DNA of 64,000 nucleotides from Lachnospiraceae bacterium (GCA_015258065.1 JABZIZ010000013.1:11153-75152), one strand, 5' to 3'. Counted from the stretch's first letter, positions 33,023 through 42,600 are shown. A program made the numbers and translations. Notes: generated from the sequence alone by a model not told the origin.

Positions 33023-35329
33023 ATGAACAACAATTCAAATGCAAGCAATTCCAATCGATCCGGGGACGAAGGCGGCGGGAGAAACGGACGCCCGCAGACG
33101 CTTTTATTTATGGTCATCGCTGCTCTGATCATGATGATGGTGATGTCCTACATGACCAAGGTGTTCAGTGGAAAAAACAGCGAGAGAGAAATCACCTACG
33201 ACCAGTTTGTCCATTTGCTGGACCATCATTACGTTTCTGCAGTCACGATGCAGGAAGATAAACTGTCGGTAAAACCGAAGAAAAACGAGAAGGATCCGGA
33301 TCTTTTACAAAACAAAGAGAAGGGGACTTTGACCGAGAGTCAAAAGAAGCTTTTGGATCTGAAAGAGCAGATCAATAAGGGAGAACTGAAGGGGTTGGTC
33401 ACCGGCGTGGCGGAGGATGAGACGACGCTCACGGGAAGATGTCTGAAAGAGGGCATTCAGGTGCAGAGAAAGGTACCGGACTCCTCCTCGGCGATCCTTA
33501 ATTTTTTTGCCGTCTATGTTCTGCCCATCCTGCTCATGTGGGGACTGTTGACCCTGCTGTTCCGCAGAATGGGGAAAAATAGTCCTTTTTCTGTGGGGAG
33601 AAGCAATGCGAAGGTATATGTGCAAAAAGAAACGGGTGTCACCTTCAAGGACGTAGCCGGAGAAGACGAAGCCAAGGAATCGCTGGTAGAGGTGGTGGAT
33701 TTTCTCCACAATCCGGGAAAATATGGAAAAATCGGTGCGAAACTTCCCAAGGGAGCGCTCTTAGTAGGGCCTCCCGGAACAGGAAAAACGCTCCTGGCCA
33801 AGGCAGTTGCCGGAGAGGCGCATGTTCCGTTTTTTTCTCTGGCAGGCTCCGATTTTATCGAACTCTATGTAGGAGTCGGTGCCAGTCGCGTAAGAGATCT
33901 GTTTAAAGAGGCGACCAAAAACGCTCCCTGTATCATTTTTATTGACGAAATCGATGCAATTGGCAGGAGCAGGGATTCGAAATACGGCGGAGGGAATGAA
34001 GAAAGGGAACAGACCCTGAACCAGCTTCTATCCGAAATGGACGGTTTCGATTCCTCGAAGGGCGTGTTGATTTTAGGTGCGACCAACCGTCCGGAAATTC
34101 TCGACAAGGCGCTGCTTCGACCGGGAAGATTTGATCGCAGGATCATCGTTGACAAACCGGATCTCAAAGGAAGAGAAGAGATTTTACGGGTGCACGCCAG
34201 GGACGTCAAGATGGACCAGACGGTCGATCTGAAGGCGATTGCACTGGCAACCAGCGGGGCGGTCGGAAGCGATCTGGCCAACATGATCAATGAGGCAGCC
34301 ATCAATGCGGTCAAGGCAAAGCGGGAATATGTCTGCCAAAAGGATTTGATGGATGCAGTCGAACAGGTTCTGGTCGGCAAGGAGAAGAAGGATCGAATCC
34401 TGAGCAAGGAAGAGAGGAAGATCGTATCCTATCACGAGATCGGGCATGCACTGATTGCGGCGGTGCAAAAGAACACGGAGCCGGTGCAGAAAATCACCAT
34501 TGTCCCCAGAACCATGGGGGCGCTCGGCTATGTGATGCAGGTGCCGGAGGATGAAAAATTTTTAAAGACGCAGGTAGAGCTGCACGATGAAATCGTGGTC
34601 ACTCTGGGCGGACGTGCGGCGGAAGAGCTGATCTTCAACACCGTGACAACGGGCGCAGAGAATGATATTGAGAAAGCAACCGCCATTGCCAGAAACATGG
34701 TCACTCTTTACGGGATGAGCAAACGGTTTGGACTCATGCAACTGGAATCCGTCAGAAACCGTTATCTGGACGGGGTTCGGGATCTCACCTGCTCGGATGA
34801 GACGGCGACCGGCATTGATGAAGAAGTCAGAAAGATTCTGGACGAATGTTATGCGGAAGCGAAGGCAATCATCTCGAAGCATCTGGATACCATGGACCGG
34901 TTGGCGCAATATCTGATCGAAAACGAAACCATTACTGGTGCGGAATTCATGCGGATCTTCCGCGAGGTGGAACATCTGTCACAGCCGCAGGAGGACCGGG
35001 AGACGGCCTCCAGAATTTTCGCCGTACGAGAAGAAAGCAGACAGGTCGGCGAGAACATTCCGGTAAAAGGGGAAGCGGAAGACGCTCAGACGGCTCCCGA
35101 AAAAAATGCGGAACAGGCGGCAGATAGAGACCTAAGAGAGGCGCCTGAGAAGGAACCACTTCAGAAGGACTTGCAGGAAACTCCGGGGGAGGGAACGAAC
35201 GAGTCACTTCAGAAGGACTTAAAGGGGACTCCGGAGGAAGGAACGAAAGAGCCGTTCAAACAGGACTTGCAGGAGACTTCGGAGACGGAGGGGGGAAGGT
35301 TTTCCCGCCGGAAAGATCTATTTGAATAA
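33023..35329 (+). CDS. ATP-dependent zinc metalloprotease FtsH (copy 2, long tail)
   Basis: A second FtsH of 768 aa. An N/S/R-rich cytoplasmic start, a transmembrane helix (FMVIAALIMMMVMSYMT), an extracellular domain and a second helix (FAVYVLPILLMWGLLTLLF) precede the AAA module: Walker A VGPPGTGKT near 248, Walker B IIFIDEIDA, zinc motif SYHEIGHALI near 470 (Ile in place of Ala of HEAGH). After about residue 660 a charged tail carries three 16-residue repeats of PLQKDLQETPGEGTNE type. Its distinct tail and its separate position suggest a specialised role. Confidence 0.94.
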   Translation: MNNNSNASNSNRSGDEGGGRNGRPQTLLFMVIAALIMMMVMSYMTKVFSGKNSEREITYDQFVHLLDHHYVSAVTMQEDKLSVKPKKNEKDPDLLQNKEKGTLTESQKKLLDLKEQINKGELKGLVTGVAEDETTLTGRCLKEGIQVQRKVPDSSSAILNFFAVYVLPILLMWGLLTLLFRRMGKNSPFSVGRSNAKVYVQKETGVTFKDVAGEDEAKESLVEVVDFLHNPGKYGKIGAKLPKGALLVGPPGTGKTLLAKAVAGEAHVPFFSLAGSDFIELYVGVGASRVRDLFKEATKNAPCIIFIDEIDAIGRSRDSKYGGGNEEREQTLNQLLSEMDGFDSSKGVLILGATNRPEILDKALLRPGRFDRRIIVDKPDLKGREEILRVHARDVKMDQTVDLKAIALATSGAVGSDLANMINEAAINAVKAKREYVCQKDLMDAVEQVLVGKEKKDRILSKEERKIVSYHEIGHALIAAVQKNTEPVQKITIVPRTMGALGYVMQVPEDEKFLKTQVELHDEIVVTLGGRAAEELIFNTVTTGAENDIEKATAIARNMVTLYGMSKRFGLMQLESVRNRYLDGVRDLTCSDETATGIDEEVRKILDECYAEAKAIISKHLDTMDRLAQYLIENETITGAEFMRIFREVEHLSQPQEDRETASRIFAVREESRQVGENIPVKGEAEDAQTAPEKNAEQAADRDLREAPEKEPLQKDLQETPGEGTNESLQKDLKGTPEEGTKEPFKQDLQETSETEGGRFSRRKDLFE
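35155..35300 (+). repeat. 48-bp repeat encoding the acidic tail of FtsH copy 2
   Basis: Three imperfect 48-bp units each contain CTTCAGAAGGACTT or a variant and encode a 16-residue motif (LQKDLQETPGEGT). The array lies in the last 150 bp of the gene. Confidence 0.75.
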
Positions 35330-35368
35330 AGGAGATTGGAACCGCCAGCACAGGCGCAGCGAGAAGGG

Positions 35369-37237
35369 ATGAGTACGGATTTTAAGATCAAGGAGGAACT
35401 GAAGAAGCTGCCTCATAAGCCCGGGGTATACCTGATGAGGGATGCCGATGATACGATCATGTATGTGGGCAAGGCGGTGGATCTGCACAAGCGGGTACAG
35501 TCCTATTTCCGTACCAGAATCGTGGGAAGAGGTCCGCAGATTGAGCAGATGGTTTCGCTCGTCGCAAGGTTCGAATATATCGTGACCGATTCCGAAATGG
35601 AAGCGCTGGTTTTGGAAAACAACCTGATCAAGGAAAACCGGCCTCGCTACAACACGATGCTCAAGGACGACAAAACCTATCCGTTTATCAAGGTGACCGT
35701 TTCCGAGGAGTATCCGAGGATTCTTTTTTCGAGGCTGATGAAAAAGGACAAGGCCAGGTATTTCGGACCTTTTCCCTCTGCCGATGCGGTACGGGAAGCC
35801 ATCGAGTTGGTGAACAAGCTGATGGGACTAAGAACCTGCAACCGGGTGCTGCCCAGAGACATCGGAAAGGACAGACCCTGTTTGAATTATCACATGGGGT
35901 ATTGCACGGCACCCTGTGCCGCCGGGAAAATCACGAAGGAAGAATATGGCGACCGTGTCGAGAAGGCCATCGATTTTCTAAGCGGAAATTACAGTGCGGT
36001 CATCGAAGACCTGACGAAAAAGATGGAACAGGCTTCGCAGGAGATGCGCTTTGAGGATGCGGCAAAATACAGGGATAGGCGGAACAGCGTCCGGGTGATT
36101 GAACAGAAGCAGAAGATGACGGATGCCGATATGGAAGACAGGGATATTATTGCGCTTGCCAAAGAAGAGCAGGATGTCGTCGTGCAGGTGTTCTTTGTCA
36201 GAGAAGGCAAAATCATCGGGAGAGAGCATTATTACATGAAGGATCAGGGCGTCTTCGACGACGAAGCCGGCGGCTCTTCTGCCGTCCTGCAAAACTTCGT
36301 CAAGCAGTTTTACGGGGGAACGCCCTTTGTGCCAAGGGAACTTCTGCTACAGGAAAAAATTCCGGATCAGGACATGATCGAGAAATGGCTTAGCGAGCGC
36401 AGGGGTTCCAGAGTGCATCTCTTCGTTCCCGAGAGAGGCACGAACAAAAGACTGATGGAACTGGCTTCCCAGAACGCTTCTCTCATCCTTTCCCAGGATA
36501 AAGAACGGCTGAAACGGGAGGAGGGCAGGACCATCGGTGCGGTCAAAGAGATCGCCAAACTGTTAGATTTACCGAAACTGCAGCGGATGGAGGCCTTTGA
36601 TATTTCGAATATATCCGGTTTTGCCAATGTGGGCTCCATGGTGGTCTTTGAGGGAGGAAAGCCCAAGCGAAGTGATTATCGCAAGTTTCGGATTCAAACC
36701 GTAGCCGGCCCCGATGACTATGCCTGCATGAAGGAAGTCATTGAAAGGAGATTCACGCACGGTCTCCGAAAGCAGGACAGTTTTTCCAAATTTCCGGATC
36801 TGCTGCTGATGGATGGCGGCAGGGGACAGGTGAATATTGCGCTACAGGTGCTTCGAGAACTTAATATTTCCGTGCCGGTTTGTGGGATGGTAAAAGATGA
36901 CAATCACCGTACGAGGGGGCTCTATTACCACAATGTAGAACTGCCGATCGATACCAGGTCGGAGGGCTTTCAGTTGATCACGCGGATTCAGGATGAAGCC
37001 CATCGTTTTGCCATCGAATATCACCGTTCTCTCCGGTCCAAGGCGCAGGTCCATTCCACCCTGGACGAGATACCGGGGGTTGGTCCTGCCAGAAGAAAGG
37101 CGCTGATGCGGCATTTTGCATCCATTGAGGAACTGAGGGAGGCGACGCCTGAAAAAATTGCAGAGGTGCCGGAAATCCCGGAAAACCAGGCAAAGGCCAT
37201 CTATGAATTTTTTCACAAGGAAGCGAAGACCAAATAG
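35369..37237 (+). CDS. uvrC: Excinuclease ABC subunit C
   Basis: Makes both incisions in nucleotide excision repair. It has 622 aa from ATG 35369 (family start FKIKEELKKLPHKPGVYLM); TTG 35336 would add 11 residues. Domains in order: GIY-YIG nuclease (PGVYLMRDADDTIMYVGKA), cysteine-rich part (CLNYHMGYCTAPCAAG), UVR motif, RNase H-like nuclease (MEAFDISNISG, LLMDGGRGQVN) and C-terminal helix-hairpin-helix (IPGVGPARRKALMRHF). It begins the uvrC-hprK-murB-rapZ-whiA series. Confidence 0.96.
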   Translation: MSTDFKIKEELKKLPHKPGVYLMRDADDTIMYVGKAVDLHKRVQSYFRTRIVGRGPQIEQMVSLVARFEYIVTDSEMEALVLENNLIKENRPRYNTMLKDDKTYPFIKVTVSEEYPRILFSRLMKKDKARYFGPFPSADAVREAIELVNKLMGLRTCNRVLPRDIGKDRPCLNYHMGYCTAPCAAGKITKEEYGDRVEKAIDFLSGNYSAVIEDLTKKMEQASQEMRFEDAAKYRDRRNSVRVIEQKQKMTDADMEDRDIIALAKEEQDVVVQVFFVREGKIIGREHYYMKDQGVFDDEAGGSSAVLQNFVKQFYGGTPFVPRELLLQEKIPDQDMIEKWLSERRGSRVHLFVPERGTNKRLMELASQNASLILSQDKERLKREEGRTIGAVKEIAKLLDLPKLQRMEAFDISNISGFANVGSMVVFEGGKPKRSDYRKFRIQTVAGPDDYACMKEVIERRFTHGLRKQDSFSKFPDLLLMDGGRGQVNIALQVLRELNISVPVCGMVKDDNHRTRGLYYHNVELPIDTRSEGFQLITRIQDEAHRFAIEYHRSLRSKAQVHSTLDEIPGVGPARRKALMRHFASIEELREATPEKIAEVPEIPENQAKAIYEFFHKEAKTK

Positions 37238-37258
37238 AAAGAAGAGGAACAGCAAGGG

Positions 37259-38260
37259 ATGGAAAGCGTAAAATTAGAGGAAGTTGTCAAAAAAATGAAG
37301 TTCGAGCTGCTGACGCCGAATGTAGATTTTTCCGAGACGGAGATCAGGCAGTGCGATATCAACCGGCCCGCTCTGCAGTTGACCGGTTACTTCGAGCATG
37401 ACGATGCGAGCCGCATGCAGATCATCGGCATGGTGGAATATTCCTACATGTCGCACATGACGCAGAAACAGAAGGACACTCACTTCCAGAAGCTCCTTGA
37501 CAGGGGGATCCCCTGCATTGTCTTTTGCAGGAATCTGCAGCCCGACCAGAGTTTCATTGATTTGGCGACCAATGCAAATGTACCGCTGTTTATCACGCCG
37601 CATCCGACTTCCCAGGTAATGGCGGAGGTGATTCGGTGGCTGAATGTACGCCTGGCTCCCTGCATCCGTATCCACGGCGTTCTTTGTGACGTATACGGTG
37701 AAGGACTTCTGATCACGGGAGAGAGCGGGATCGGAAAGTCGGAAGCGGCACTGGAGCTGATTAAGAGGGGACATCGTCTGGTGTCGGATGATGTGGTGGA
37801 AATTCGGAAGGTCAGCGGAGACACCCTGATCGGCTCCGCACCGGAAATCACCAAGCACTTTATTGAACTGCGAGGCATCGGCATCATCGATGTGAAGACG
37901 TTGTTCGGTGTGTCCAGTGTGCGTGATACTTCTTCCATTGATCTTGTGATTCGTTTGGAGGAATGGGACAGGGATAAGGATTACGACCGTTTCGGTTTGG
38001 AGGAGCATTTTACGGAATACCTCGGTAAAAAAATCATCTGCCACGATATTCCGATTCGTCCGGGAAGAAACCTGGCGATCATTTGCGAGGCAGCCGCGGT
38101 CAATCACCGCCAGAAGAAGATGGGATATAATGCCGCACAGGAATTGTACAACCGTGTGCAGAATACGATGAAACTGAATCAGAATCGGGAGGAAGCACCG
38201 AAGGCAAGTGAAACCGATGTGACCCAGAAAGCAGCCGAGGCGGATAAGGCGGAAGCATGA
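37259..38260 (+). CDS. hprK: HPr kinase/phosphorylase
   Basis: Phosphorylates HPr and Crh on Ser46 to trigger catabolite repression and reverses it. It has 333 aa. The Walker A motif is ITGESGIGKSEAALELIKRG, followed by LVSDDVVEI; the C-terminal HprK signature is EIRGIG-like (FIELRGIGIIDVKTLFG) and IRPGRNLA. A short charged tail of about 25 residues ends the protein. The stop overlaps murB (ATGA). The HPr-like target gene lies three genes downstream and lacks His15, so Ser46 control is its only expected role. Confidence 0.96.
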   Translation: MESVKLEEVVKKMKFELLTPNVDFSETEIRQCDINRPALQLTGYFEHDDASRMQIIGMVEYSYMSHMTQKQKDTHFQKLLDRGIPCIVFCRNLQPDQSFIDLATNANVPLFITPHPTSQVMAEVIRWLNVRLAPCIRIHGVLCDVYGEGLLITGESGIGKSEAALELIKRGHRLVSDDVVEIRKVSGDTLIGSAPEITKHFIELRGIGIIDVKTLFGVSSVRDTSSIDLVIRLEEWDRDKDYDRFGLEEHFTEYLGKKIICHDIPIRPGRNLAIICEAAAVNHRQKKMGYNAAQELYNRVQNTMKLNQNREEAPKASETDVTQKAAEADKAEA

Positions 38261-39246
38261 GGCAGAGGCTGGAAGGGGAAATCAAAAAGCGTTTGCAGCT
38301 CCTTTGCGAAGGAGAAGATCTGCGTTTCGATGAACCCATGAGAGGACATACTTCCTTCCGGGTAGGAGGGGAGGCGGATGCATGGATTTTGGTACAAGAT
38401 GCTTCTAAGGCAAAAGAACTGCTCATTTTCTTAGAAAAAGAGAAAGTTCCCTACTTCATTACCGGCAACGGTACGGACCTGCTGGTAGCCGATCAGGGGT
38501 ACCGGGGAGTGATCCTCTGCACGGCGGGGCAGAGACAACCGATTCGAGTGGCAGAGGACAGGATTCTGGCTCCGGCGGGGGCTCCGCTTGCAGCCATTGC
38601 GCAGGAGGCTCTCAAGGCATCTCTGAGCGGTTTGGAAGGAGCAGCGGGGATTCCGGGAAGTTTGGGTGGCGCCCTGTACATGAATGCAGGCGCTTATGAC
38701 TTTGAAATGAAGGAAGTCACGGAGCAGGTCAGTGCCCTTCGGATTGGCACATCCACATCCTCCCATCCGTCCGGGGAAGCAGAAGGAAGGGAAGGCGGCG
38801 AAACAGAGAGAGAAAGAGTCCGGCAGGTGCAATTGTCTGGAAGCGAGATGGCTTTCGGTTATCGAAGCAGCATTGCCAGGAAACAGAAACTGTTTTTTAT
38901 CTCTGCAAAATTAAGGCTGACGCCGGGAAAGCCGGAAGAAATACGGGCCAAAATGGAGGAGCTTGCCTTGCGCAGAAAACAGAAACAGCCGCTGGAATTT
39001 GCCAGTGCCGGAAGTACCTTCAAGAGACCGGAAGGCAGTTTTGCCGGAAAGCTGATTGAGGAAGCGGGCCTTAAAGGGTTTCGAATCGGAGAGGCACAGG
39101 TATCGGAGAAACACTGCGGTTTTGTGATCAACCGGGGCGGAGCGAGCGCAGATGAAATCATGCAGGTCATCCTTGCGGTGACAGAGAGAGTTGAAGAAAA
39201 AACAGGGATCAGACTGGAGACGGAGGTGATCCCTCTCGGATTTTAA
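38257..39246 (+). CDS. murB: UDP-N-acetylenolpyruvoylglucosamine reductase
   Basis: An FAD enzyme of peptidoglycan precursor synthesis. It has 329 aa. The FAD-binding part contains HTSFRVGGEADAW, FITGNGTDLLVAD and GAAGIPGSLGGALYMNAGAY; the substrate part ends SAGSTFKRPEGSFAGKLIEE. An insertion of about 25 polar residues (STSSHPSGEAEGREGGETER) lies at about 165-190 and is not typical. ATGA overlap with hprK implies coupling. Confidence 0.95.
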   Translation: MRQRLEGEIKKRLQLLCEGEDLRFDEPMRGHTSFRVGGEADAWILVQDASKAKELLIFLEKEKVPYFITGNGTDLLVADQGYRGVILCTAGQRQPIRVAEDRILAPAGAPLAAIAQEALKASLSGLEGAAGIPGSLGGALYMNAGAYDFEMKEVTEQVSALRIGTSTSSHPSGEAEGREGGETERERVRQVQLSGSEMAFGYRSSIARKQKLFFISAKLRLTPGKPEEIRAKMEELALRRKQKQPLEFASAGSTFKRPEGSFAGKLIEEAGLKGFRIGEAQVSEKHCGFVINRGGASADEIMQVILAVTERVEEKTGIRLETEVIPLGF

Positions 39247-39316
39247 ACCGCAGAGCCTTTTGGGAGCGGGAAACAGACGCAGCGGTTGGGAACAGCCGCG
39301 CAGACAGGAGAACAGG

Positions 39317-40213
39317 ATGGAAGCCGGAAAAAAGGATATGAGAATCGTAATCGTTACCGGAATGAGCGGAGGCGGAAAGTCGACCGCCATTCGGATGCTG
39401 GAAGATGTGGGATTCTACTGTGTCGACAATCTTCCGGTTTCTTTGATTGAAAAATTTGTGGAATTGATCAGTCTGCCGGACAGCGAGATTACCAAGGTGG
39501 TGATCGGCGTGGATGTACGGACCGATCAAAAATTTGAAGATGCGGAGTACGCCATCCAGGCACTGAAAGAACATGGATATCCGGTGGAGATTCTTTTCAT
39601 GGATGCCTCGGACGCTGCCTTGATTAAAAGGTATAAGGAAACGAGGAGGATCCACCCGCTGGCACAGCCCGGTGACCCGGTACAGGACGGAATCGTCAGA
39701 GAACGGAAGATTCTGGAAGGTACCAAAGAGAGGGCGGACTATGTCATTGACACTTCCCAGCTGTTAACCAGAGAGCTGCGGGAGGAACTGGACCGGATTT
39801 TTGTCAAAGATTTAAAATACAATTCGTTAATGATCACGATGCTCTCCTTCGGCTTCAAGTATGGCATTCCGCAGGACGCCGACCTGGTTTTTGACGTCCG
39901 TTTTTTACCCAATCCGTTTTATATCGATGCGCTCAAACATTTGACGGGCAATGACCGGCCGGTGAGAGACTATGTCATGGGATTTCCGGAATGCGGAATG
40001 TTCATTGATAAGTGCAGCGATCTTCTCTCCTTCCTGATCCCGGGATATATTACCGAGGGGAAGCATCAGCTGGTGGTCGGCATCGGATGTACCGGCGGGC
40101 AACACAGGAGTGTAACGATTGCGAATGCCCTGTTTGAGAGGCTGAAGAATGCCGGAGACTATGGCATCAAGATTGCGCATCGGGATTGTAATCCCAATCG
40201 GGACAAACACTGA
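39317..40213 (+). CDS. rapZ: RapZ/YvcJ nucleotide-binding protein
   Basis: A P-loop protein that in E. coli is the RNase adaptor controlling GlmZ and GlmS; in Bacillus (YvcJ) it binds nucleotides. It has 298 aa; ATG 39317 lies 6 nt after AGGAG. The Walker A motif is VTGMSGGGKSTAIRMLED; VIDTSQLLTREL, FKYGIPQDADLVFDVRFLPN and VGIGCTGGQHRSVTIA are RapZ family signatures. The usual next gene, glmR/yvcK, is missing; whiA follows directly. Confidence 0.93.
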   Translation: MEAGKKDMRIVIVTGMSGGGKSTAIRMLEDVGFYCVDNLPVSLIEKFVELISLPDSEITKVVIGVDVRTDQKFEDAEYAIQALKEHGYPVEILFMDASDAALIKRYKETRRIHPLAQPGDPVQDGIVRERKILEGTKERADYVIDTSQLLTRELREELDRIFVKDLKYNSLMITMLSFGFKYGIPQDADLVFDVRFLPNPFYIDALKHLTGNDRPVRDYVMGFPECGMFIDKCSDLLSFLIPGYITEGKHQLVVGIGCTGGQHRSVTIANALFERLKNAGDYGIKIAHRDCNPNRDKH

Positions 40214-40282
40214 AGGGGAATGAAGGGAAGGGATTTCATCAGAAACGAAGCCCCTTCAAGCAGGAAGAGAACGGATGAGATC

Positions 40283-41260
40283 ATGTCATTTTCAGAGGAA
40301 GTCAAACAGGAGCTGATCGGCAAGCTTCCCGCCTCCCGCCATTGTCAGCTGTCGGCAGCAGTGGCGCTGCTTCATCACTGCGGGCTGGTGCAGGAGATAG
40401 AAGGGGAGCCTGTGCTCTACCTGCGTACAGACCGCAGAGAGCAGGCACAAAAGCTCTTTACAATATTGAGAAAAACTCTTAGAATAGAGAGAGATTTTTC
40501 AAGAGAAGAAGAAAAACTAAGAGTTCGGGGACGCATTTACTTTAGGGCAGGAATCGCATCGCAGGATATGAGAAGAATCCTGACCGCACTGGAAGAAACA
40601 CGGGATTCCACAGGGGCGGAGCCTGCTGCTTTCAACGGGAAGATCTGCTGTAAACGCACTTATTTGCGAGAAACATTCTTATGCATTGGTTCTGTATCTG
40701 ATCCTAAGAAGGGTTATCATCTGGAATTCGACTGCGCTTCTGAGGAACAGACTTTTTTTTTACGGAAACTGATGGAAAGCTTTGATATTCATGCGAAAAC
40801 TTTAAAGCGCAAGAGATATCAGGTGGTTTATATCAAAGAGGGAGAGGAAATTGCGGCCTTACTGAATGTGATGGAAGCGCATGTTTCTCTGATGGCCTTT
40901 GAAAATATGCGGATTTACCGCGATATGCGGAATGCAGTCAACAGAAAGGTGAATTGTGAAGCGGCCAATATCTCCAAGACGGCCAGGACCGCCGCCATTC
41001 AGGTGGAGAAGATCAGACAGCTGGAGGAAAGAGGGCGGTTAAAGTCGTTAGAAGAAGGATTAAGGGAGGCGGCAGAAGCCAGGCTTCGGTATCCGGAAGC
41101 CTCTTTAAAGAATCTGGCGGCGTTAATGGACCCGCCGATCGGAAAATCGGGAATGAATCACCGTTTACAGAAGTTGATGATGCTTGCAGAAGAAAATGCT
41201 GAGAATGGGGAGGATGCCGACAAAGGATTGCCACGCATCATAGAGCAGAAAAAGGACTAG
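40283..41260 (+). CDS. whiA: DNA-binding protein WhiA
   Basis: A conserved Gram-positive regulator with a LAGLIDADG-like N-domain and a helix-turn-helix C-domain; it affects division and chromosome segregation in Bacillus. It has 325 aa from ATG 40283 (MSFSEEVKQELIG). FNGKICCKRTYLRETFLC lies in the homing-endonuclease-like fold; LKNLAALMDPPIGKSGMNHR is the characteristic C-terminal helix-turn-helix. The following HPr gene begins after 13 bp. Confidence 0.93.
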   Translation: MSFSEEVKQELIGKLPASRHCQLSAAVALLHHCGLVQEIEGEPVLYLRTDRREQAQKLFTILRKTLRIERDFSREEEKLRVRGRIYFRAGIASQDMRRILTALEETRDSTGAEPAAFNGKICCKRTYLRETFLCIGSVSDPKKGYHLEFDCASEEQTFFLRKLMESFDIHAKTLKRKRYQVVYIKEGEEIAALLNVMEAHVSLMAFENMRIYRDMRNAVNRKVNCEAANISKTARTAAIQVEKIRQLEERGRLKSLEEGLREAAEARLRYPEASLKNLAALMDPPIGKSGMNHRLQKLMMLAEENAENGEDADKGLPRIIEQKKD

Positions 41261-41273
41261 AAGGAGAGGATGA

Positions 41274-41543
41274 ATGATGGAAAAACAATCGATTCAGGTG
41301 GAGATCAGCGGAGAACTGGGTGCGAGAACAATCGCAGAGATGGTTCAAATCGCTAGTAAATACGAGAGTTCCATGCACATTGAATTCAAAGAGCTGACGG
41401 TGAATGCCAAGAGCATCATGGGAATGATGTCCCTCCACATTGAAAACGGAGACGAGCTGACGGTGGTTGCCGAAGGCGCGGATGAAGCAGATGCACTTGC
41501 GGATTTGGGAGATTATATCCGGGGGAAAAATGCATTCGCATGA
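41274..41543 (+). CDS. HPr-like protein without His15 (Crh-like)
   Basis: An HPr-fold protein of 88-89 aa. Counting from the second ATG (41277), the PTS phosphorylation histidine position 15 is glycine: SGELGARTIAEMVQ replaces the usual GLHARPA. The regulatory site is intact: VNAKSIMGMMSL with Ser46. This is the arrangement of B. subtilis Crh (Gln15, Ser46), which signals to CcpA but cannot carry PTS phosphate. HprK is encoded about 3 kb upstream in the same gene series. A strong AAGGAGAGG precedes the ATG. The lipid kinase overlaps its stop (ATGA). Confidence 0.9.
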   Translation: MMEKQSIQVEISGELGARTIAEMVQIASKYESSMHIEFKELTVNAKSIMGMMSLHIENGDELTVVAEGADEADALADLGDYIRGKNAFA

Positions 41544-42430
41544 ATGACAGGAAATTGCTCTTTATCTACAACACGCATGCAGGCAGGGAGAGAATCAGTT
41601 CCCAGCTGGCGGATGTGATTGATGTATTTACGAAGCACGGTTATCTGGTCAGCGCTTATCCTACACAAAGAGCGGGAGATGCCAGAACCGCCGTACAGGA
41701 GAGGGAAGAGGGGTATTCTCTTGTTGTTTGCAGCGGTGGAGACGGCACGCTGGACGAGGTCGTGTCCGGGATGATGGAATCCCTGGAACAGTTGCCGATC
41801 GGGATGATTCCCGCCGGAAGCACCAACGATTTTTGCCAGAGCATCGGCATTCCGACAGATCTGGTAGAAGCGGCGAAAGTCGCAGTTTCCGGTCGAAGTT
41901 TTCACTGTGACGTGGGGATTCTGAATCAGTCCTACTTTGTTTATGTGGCAGGATTCGGATTGTTTACGGACGTCTCTTATCAGACACCGCAGGACATGAA
42001 GAACCTTCTGGGGCGTGCGGCCTATTTATTGGAAGGGATCAAGAAACTTTCGGATGTCGGTAGCTATCATTTGAAGATTTCCTACCAAGATCGGATCATT
42101 GAGGACGATTTTATTTATGGAATGGTAACCAACTCTCTGTCTGTGGGAGGGCTGAAGAACATCACAGGAGAGATGGTGGAATTCAACGACGGTCTGTTTG
42201 AAGTGACGCTGATCAAATACCCGAAGAACATGATCGAACTGTCGACGATCATCACCATGCTGTTAGGGCGGGATGTCGATAATGAATATATCTTCCATTT
42301 CAAAACGGCGCAGCTTACGGTAGACAGTCGAAAGAAGGTTGCCTGGACGCTGGACGGAGAATTCGGGGGTTCCTATAAGCACACGGAGATTATGGTAAAA
42401 CGGGAGGGAGTCATCATCCGGATTCCATAG
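41540..42430 (+). CDS. Diacylglycerol/lipid kinase family protein (DagK/YegS type)
   Basis: A cytoplasmic lipid kinase-like protein of 296 aa. The ATP-binding motif is VVCSGGDGTLDEVVSG and the following GMIPAGSTNDFCQSIGIP; the C-terminal beta-domain ends FGGSYKHTEIMVKREGV. In Gram-positives DgkB recycles diacylglycerol from teichoic acid synthesis; the true substrate here is not shown. It overlaps the Crh-like gene by ATGA. Confidence 0.9.
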   Translation: MNDRKLLFIYNTHAGRERISSQLADVIDVFTKHGYLVSAYPTQRAGDARTAVQEREEGYSLVVCSGGDGTLDEVVSGMMESLEQLPIGMIPAGSTNDFCQSIGIPTDLVEAAKVAVSGRSFHCDVGILNQSYFVYVAGFGLFTDVSYQTPQDMKNLLGRAAYLLEGIKKLSDVGSYHLKISYQDRIIEDDFIYGMVTNSLSVGGLKNITGEMVEFNDGLFEVTLIKYPKNMIELSTIITMLLGRDVDNEYIFHFKTAQLTVDSRKKVAWTLDGEFGGSYKHTEIMVKREGVIIRIP

Positions 42431-42497
42431 CTTTGCGTAAGAGTCGGAACACCCGGAAGAGGATGTCGTGTTCCAATTAACAAGCTGTTCATATCTA

Positions 42498-42535
42498 TGT
42501 CAAAAAAACGTTACCTCGCCATCGTTTTTTTGACA
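42498..42535 (+). terminator. Terminator after the lipid kinase gene
   Basis: A perfect 13-bp inverted repeat TGTCAAAAAAACG (42498-42510) / CGTTTTTTTGACA (42523-42535) with a 12-nt loop, followed by another T-rich tract. Confidence 0.75.
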
Positions 42536-42600
42536 TTCTTTTTTTTTATGATAGGTCTTGTACAGGAGCTGAAACATGCAACAAACTTTTTCATAATAAG

